The translations under genes and the position numbers were made by a program. The notes under the pieces were generated by a model that was not told the DNA's origin, ran no database searches, and was given only the letters and a program-made list of their open reading frames with translations. Positions 5,217 through 7,874 of a stretch of 7,874 nucleotides of DNA are shown piece by piece. The stretch is from DASQUK01 sp035641315 (GTDB lineage Bacteria > Actinomycetota > Acidimicrobiia > Acidimicrobiales > VFJN01): the NCBI GenBank assembly GCA_035641315.1, contig DASQUK010000301.1, forward strand, positions 1 to 7,874, given 5' to 3'. Position 1 is the stretch's first letter, and each line of letters begins with the position of its first letter.

Positions 5217-6238
5217 GTCCTGCTCCTCACTCCTTGACGATCTCCAGGGAAACGGGCCCCATCGAGCTTGCTACCCGGCTCGACCATCTCACCATCGCCC
5301 ACCACGCTGCCGCGCAGGACGTGGGCGCCTTCCCCCACCACGGCACCCTCGCCCACCACCGACTCGTCGATCACGGCATCGGCACACACCTGCACCCCCG
5401 GCAACAGCACGGCTGCCTCGACCCTGGCGCCGGCGGCGACGACAGCGCCGGCCCCGACGACCGAGCGCTTCACGGAGGCGTTCCCAGCCACCTCGGCGGC
5501 GGGGTGAACACCCTCGATTGGAGCTCCCCGGATCCCGTCGATGAGATCGAGCTGGGCCTGGATGTACTCACGGGGGGTGCCGGTGTCGATCCAGTAGCAG
5601 GCGTCGTCAAGGGCGTAGAGGCTGCCGTCTGCGACCATCGCCGGGAACGTCTCCCGCTCGACCGACGCCCGCCGCCCCTCTGGGATGCGGTCGATCACAG
5701 ACGGCTCCAGCACATAGGTGCCGGCGTTGATGAGATCGGTCGGGGCCTCGCCCCGCGGCGGCTTCTCCACGAAGGCGAGCACCCGGCCCTCGTCGTCGGT
5801 CGGGACCACGCCGTAGCGGGACGGCTCGTCGACCCGGTGCAGCGAGATGGTGCCCTCGGCTCGGCGCAACTCGTGGAAGGCGACGAAAGCGGTGACGTCG
5901 AGGTCGGTGAGCACGTCGCCGTTGAGGACCAGGAAGCGCTCGTCGATCCCGGCGTCGCGGGCCGCGAAGCGGATCGCGCCGGCTGTGTCGAGCGGCTCGG
6001 GCTCGATGGCGTAGTGCAATGTGGCGCCGGCGCAGCGGCCGTCGGGGTAGGCGTCGCGGAAGCCGTCAGGCTGGTAGCCAAGCGACAACACGACGTCGTC
6101 GACCCCGTGCTCCACCAGGTGGCCCACCACATGCTCGATCATCGGCCGGTTGACGATCGGCAACATCTGCTTGGGCCGGTGGTGCGTCAGGGGGCGCAGG
6201 CGCGAGCCGAAGCCTCCGACCAGCACAACTGCACGCAC
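5213..6238 (-). CDS. manC: Mannose-1-phosphate guanylyltransferase-like nucleotidyltransferase
   Basis: This 341-residue enzyme probably makes GDP-mannose from mannose-1-phosphate and GTP, feeding Gmd/Rmd and mannosyl transfer. The N-terminal nucleotidyltransferase domain (1 to about 235) starts with LVGGFGSRLRPLT (6-18) and PKQMLPIVNRPMIEH (22-36). LNGDVLTDLD (105-114) carries the metal-binding Asp108. YGVVPTDDEGRVLAFVEKP (142-160) and LINAGTYVLEPSV (169-181) bind the sugar phosphate, and D218 lies in YWIDTGTPREYI. Residues 245-325 form imperfect hexapeptide repeats (VVGAGAVV, VVGEGAVVGEGAHV), a left-handed beta-helix as in eukaryotic-type GMPPs and actinobacterial ManB/ManC. A glucose-1-phosphate nucleotidyltransferase is the main alternative. 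The GTG start (6236-6238) lies 1 nt after the TGA of the upstream gene, and the 3' end overlaps galE by 4 nt, so the genes are translationally coupled. Confidence 0.8.
   Translation of the reverse strand: MRAVVLVGGFGSRLRPLTHHRPKQMLPIVNRPMIEHVVGHLVEHGVDDVVLSLGYQPDGFRDAYPDGRCAGATLHYAIEPEPLDTAGAIRFAARDAGIDERFLVLNGDVLTDLDVTAFVAFHELRRAEGTISLHRVDEPSRYGVVPTDDEGRVLAFVEKPPRGEAPTDLINAGTYVLEPSVIDRIPEGRRASVERETFPAMVADGSLYALDDACYWIDTGTPREYIQAQLDLIDGIRGAPIEGVHPAAEVAGNASVKRSVVGAGAVVAAGARVEAAVLLPGVQVCADAVIDESVVGEGAVVGEGAHVLRGSVVGDGEMVEPGSKLDGARFPGDRQGVRSRT
5223..5228 (-). promoter_or_regulatory. Ribosome binding site of galE
   Basis: GAGGAG on the - strand lies 6 nt before the GTG start at 5216, inside the 3' end of the manC-like gene. 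It supports the GTG rather than a later start and fits reinitiation across the 4-nt overlap. Confidence 0.65.
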
Positions 6239-6239
6239 A

Positions 6240-7025
6240 TCAGCCCCCGGCCGTCGTCGTCGTGGTCGCGCCTTCGCCGGCGGTCGTCGTGGTGCCCTCG
6301 CCTGCCGTCGTGGTCGTCGTCGCGCCCTCGGCCGTCGTCGTGGTCGAGCCCGCCTCGGTCCCGGCGTCGACGGCGCCCAGCTCGGCCAGCCGACTCGCGG
6401 TCTCGGGCTTGGGGATGTCGGTCTCGCCCTCGGGCATGAAAGCGATCGTGTAGCCCTCGCCGTCGCCCCGGAAGCGGATGTCGTCGAGCCCGCTGGTCAG
6501 CAGCGCCGGCTCGGCGCCCTCGTCCTGGACGTTCTCCCACTGGGCGACCACCAGCTCGGCGTCCTCGCCGTCGCACTGGTCATCGCCCTCCCTCCACGTC
6601 TGCTCTTCCCCGAGCTCGTTGGTGCCGATGGTCAGCTCGTCGCCGGACAGGTCGACGTCGGTGTCCTCCAGGAACGTGCCCAGCGTGGCGTTCTCTCCGG
6701 CGCCGCTCTGGGAGAACGGGTGGATGTGGATGACGCCGTCGCCGTGGGTGTGGATGCCGGTGGTGTTCTCGAACTCGGGGATGTTGGGCTGCCACTCACC
6801 ACACACGTAGATGCCGAAGGCGGCGTGCCAGTGGTCACCGATCACCGGCGGGATGTCGGTGTCGCCCTTGCGCTCGTCGGCCGCGTACCAGACCAGCGCG
6901 GAGCCGAGCAGCACGATGGCGCCGATCACCCCCGGGAACAGGAGATTGCGCTGGCGGCCGGCGGAGGAACGGCCTCCGGCGCGCGCCGCCCGGGCGACCT
7001 TCTTGGCGGAGGATGCCTTACCCAT
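6240..7025 (-). CDS. Membrane-anchored protein with three HxH motifs and Thr-rich tail, function unknown
   Basis: The 261-residue product is not assigned to a characterised function. A basic Lys/Arg/Ala-rich cytoplasmic N-terminus (1-27) precedes one hydrophobic segment (about 28-48), predicting a single-pass protein with its C-terminus outside. No lipobox is seen. The external part carries GDHWHAAFGIYVCGEWQP (63-80) and GIHTHGDGVIHIHPF (90-104), giving H65/H67, H92/H94 and H100/H102, a likely metal site. C75 and C151 could form a disulfide. An acidic stretch follows, then a region ending IAFMPEGETDIPKP and a Thr-rich low-complexity tail (227-261) that may be glycosylated. I recall similar DHWHA...HTHGDG...HIHP proteins as hypothetical proteins in actinobacteria, without known role. 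It starts at ATG 12 nt after the glycosyltransferase stop and ends 1 nt before manC, so it is in a glycan operon. The ribosome site is weak. Confidence 0.85.
   Translation of the reverse strand: MGKASSAKKVARAARAGGRSSAGRQRNLLFPGVIGAIVLLGSALVWYAADERKGDTDIPPVIGDHWHAAFGIYVCGEWQPNIPEFENTTGIHTHGDGVIHIHPFSQSGAGENATLGTFLEDTDVDLSGDELTIGTNELGEEQTWREGDDQCDGEDAELVVAQWENVQDEGAEPALLTSGLDDIRFRGDGEGYTIAFMPEGETDIPKPETASRLAELGAVDAGTEAGSTTTTAEGATTTTTAGEGTTTTAGEGATTTTTAGG
6243..6347 (-). repeat. Low-complexity Thr-rich coding repeat
   Basis: The last 35 codons of the HxH protein gene are built from diverged units of four or five Thr codons followed by AEG, AGEG or AGG. At DNA level this is a short-period ACG/ACC and GGCGAGGGC repeat. 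It should be prone to slippage, so copy number may vary between strains. The units lengthen or shorten in whole codons, keeping the frame. Confidence 0.75.
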
Positions 7026-7037
7026 AAGCGCTCTACG

Positions 7038-7874
7038 CTACCCCGCAGCACCCCTGTTGGTGGAACCGGGCCGGCGGGCTGTCAGCTCCTCGAACAGCGT
7101 CTCGTAGCGCTCGGCGACGGCCGCCGGCGACGCCCAGCGCTCGACGAAGGCTCGCCCGGCGGCCCCGATGGCCCGGGCCCGATCCGGGTCGTCGAGCAGT
7201 GCGGTCAGTGCCGCCGTGAACGCCTCCGGGTCGTCGGGAGGCACGGCCACCCCGGCGCCCGCCTTCTCCACCACCCGGGCCACCTCGGTCCCCTCGTCGA
7301 CGCTCGCCAGCACCGGGCGCCCGGCCGCCAGGATCGAATAGGTCTTGGACGGCACGCTGGAACGGGCCAGTCCCCGGCGCAGCGGCACGACGTGGACGTC
7401 GCCGGCGGCGAGCACGTCGGCGAGCCGCTCGGCAGGCTGGAAGTCGACGAACCGCACGTTGTCCAGTCCGGCCGCCTGCCGTTCCAGGTCCGGACGGGCC
7501 GATCCGCCACCGTTGATCACGAACACCACGTCCGGCCTGTCGGCCAGCTCGCGGGCGGCGCCGATCAGCAGGTCCAGCGACTGGGAGAACCCGACGTTGC
7601 CGGCGTACATGACCACCCGCTTGCCAACCAGCCCCTGCTCGCGGCGGTAGCTGCCCGCCTCCGGATCGCGGGGCTGGATCCGCTCGGTGTCCACGAAGTT
7701 GGGGATCACCCGCACCCGGTCGAGCGGGTCGGCGACGGTCCCCTCGATCTTGGCCACCAGGTTGTCGCGCAGGTCGTCGGACAGGACCGTGACCGCGTCG
7801 GCGTGCCGGTAGGTCCACCGCTCGAGCCACGACGCGACCCGGATGACGCGGGGGTCGGTGATCGCACCGAGCTC
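7038..7874 (-). CDS. Glycosyltransferase family 4 (WbuB-like), 5' part outside window
   Basis: This is the C-terminal 278 residues of a GT-B glycosyltransferase; the N-terminal domain lies beyond 7874. The frame is open to the window edge, and the segment before the first internal start still reads like the family (SWLERWTYRHADAVTVLSDD). RVIPNFVDTERIQP (54-67) ends the linker, VVMYAGNVGFSQSLDLLI (87-104) opens the C-terminal Rossmann domain, and VHVVPLRRGLARSSVPSK (160-177) with YSILAAGRPVLAS (179-191) forms the donor site. The usual second Glu of the E-x7-E motif is Ser180 here. The product should transfer a sugar from a nucleotide donor to a glycan precursor at the inner membrane face. It is the first visible gene of the - strand operon; the following gene starts 12 nt after its TAG, so the promoter lies outside the window. 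Confidence 0.9.
   Translation of the reverse strand, partial: ELGAITDPRVIRVASWLERWTYRHADAVTVLSDDLRDNLVAKIEGTVADPLDRVRVIPNFVDTERIQPRDPEAGSYRREQGLVGKRVVMYAGNVGFSQSLDLLIGAARELADRPDVVFVINGGGSARPDLERQAAGLDNVRFVDFQPAERLADVLAAGDVHVVPLRRGLARSSVPSKTYSILAAGRPVLASVDEGTEVARVVEKAGAGVAVPPDDPEAFTAALTALLDDPDRARAIGAAGRAFVERWASPAAVAERYETLFEELTARRPGSTNRGAAG

Noticed and set aside
4203..5237. Long open frame on the + strand opposite galE, starting inside the terminator hairpin
   Set aside because: Composition is Gly/Val/His/Arg-rich without domains and it mirrors the GalE-like gene codon by codon; a similar shadow lies opposite the manC-like gene (5234-6439).
1..7874. CRISPR arrays, tRNA or rRNA genes, insertion sequences, phage genes
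   Set aside because: No regularly spaced direct repeats, RNA-gene signatures, transposase or integrase motifs, or terminal inverted repeats with target duplications were seen.

Overview
The window is high-GC, densely packed bacterial DNA with strong G/C preference at third codon positions, frequent GTG starts and very short intergenic gaps. Two coenzyme F420 biosynthesis genes (cofD/fbiA and cofE/fbiB) beside a mannose-1-phosphate guanylyltransferase point to an actinobacterium. The secreted protein with a Thr-rich TTTT-AGEG tail and the stand-alone CofE suggest a deep-branching lineage such as Acidimicrobiia, but that is inference; no rRNA or other taxonomic marker is present.

Left half, + strand: the 3' end of a GT4-type glycosyltransferase (1-283), a large near-perfect palindrome (289-335), an apparently leaderless rmd-like reductase (372-1277) and gmd (1321-2301). 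Together gmd and rmd convert GDP-D-mannose to GDP-D-rhamnose (or a GDP-6-deoxyhexose isomer). A two-copy structured repeat (2317-2417) follows, then cofD (2423-3361) and cofE (3400-4101), which attach the phospholactyl/enolpyruvyl and glutamyl parts of F420. Just after the cofE stop, a Lys/Ala-rich stretch in another frame keeps a strong coding signature (4103-4198). A bidirectional intrinsic terminator (4199-4244) closes the + strand set.

Right half, - strand, transcribed right to left towards the terminator: a GT4 glycosyltransferase cut by the window edge (7038-7874), a membrane-anchored protein with three HxH motifs and a Thr-rich tail (6240-7025), a mannose-1-phosphate guanylyltransferase-like enzyme (5213-6238) and a GalE-like epimerase (4263-5216). 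Spacings of 12 nt, 1 nt and a 4-nt overlap indicate one operon.

The theme is nucleotide-sugar supply and glycan assembly: ManC would make GDP-mannose, Gmd/Rmd would convert it to GDP-D-rhamnose, the GalE-like enzyme would supply a UDP-sugar, and the two glycosyltransferases would use such donors. The F420 genes sit inside this setting, and the convergent fbiA-fbiB / mannose-1-phosphate guanylyltransferase arrangement resembles the Mycobacterium tuberculosis Rv3261-Rv3265c neighbourhood. The least explained items are the HxH-rich secreted protein, the out-of-frame lysine-rich tail after cofE and the two palindromic/structured intergenic repeats.
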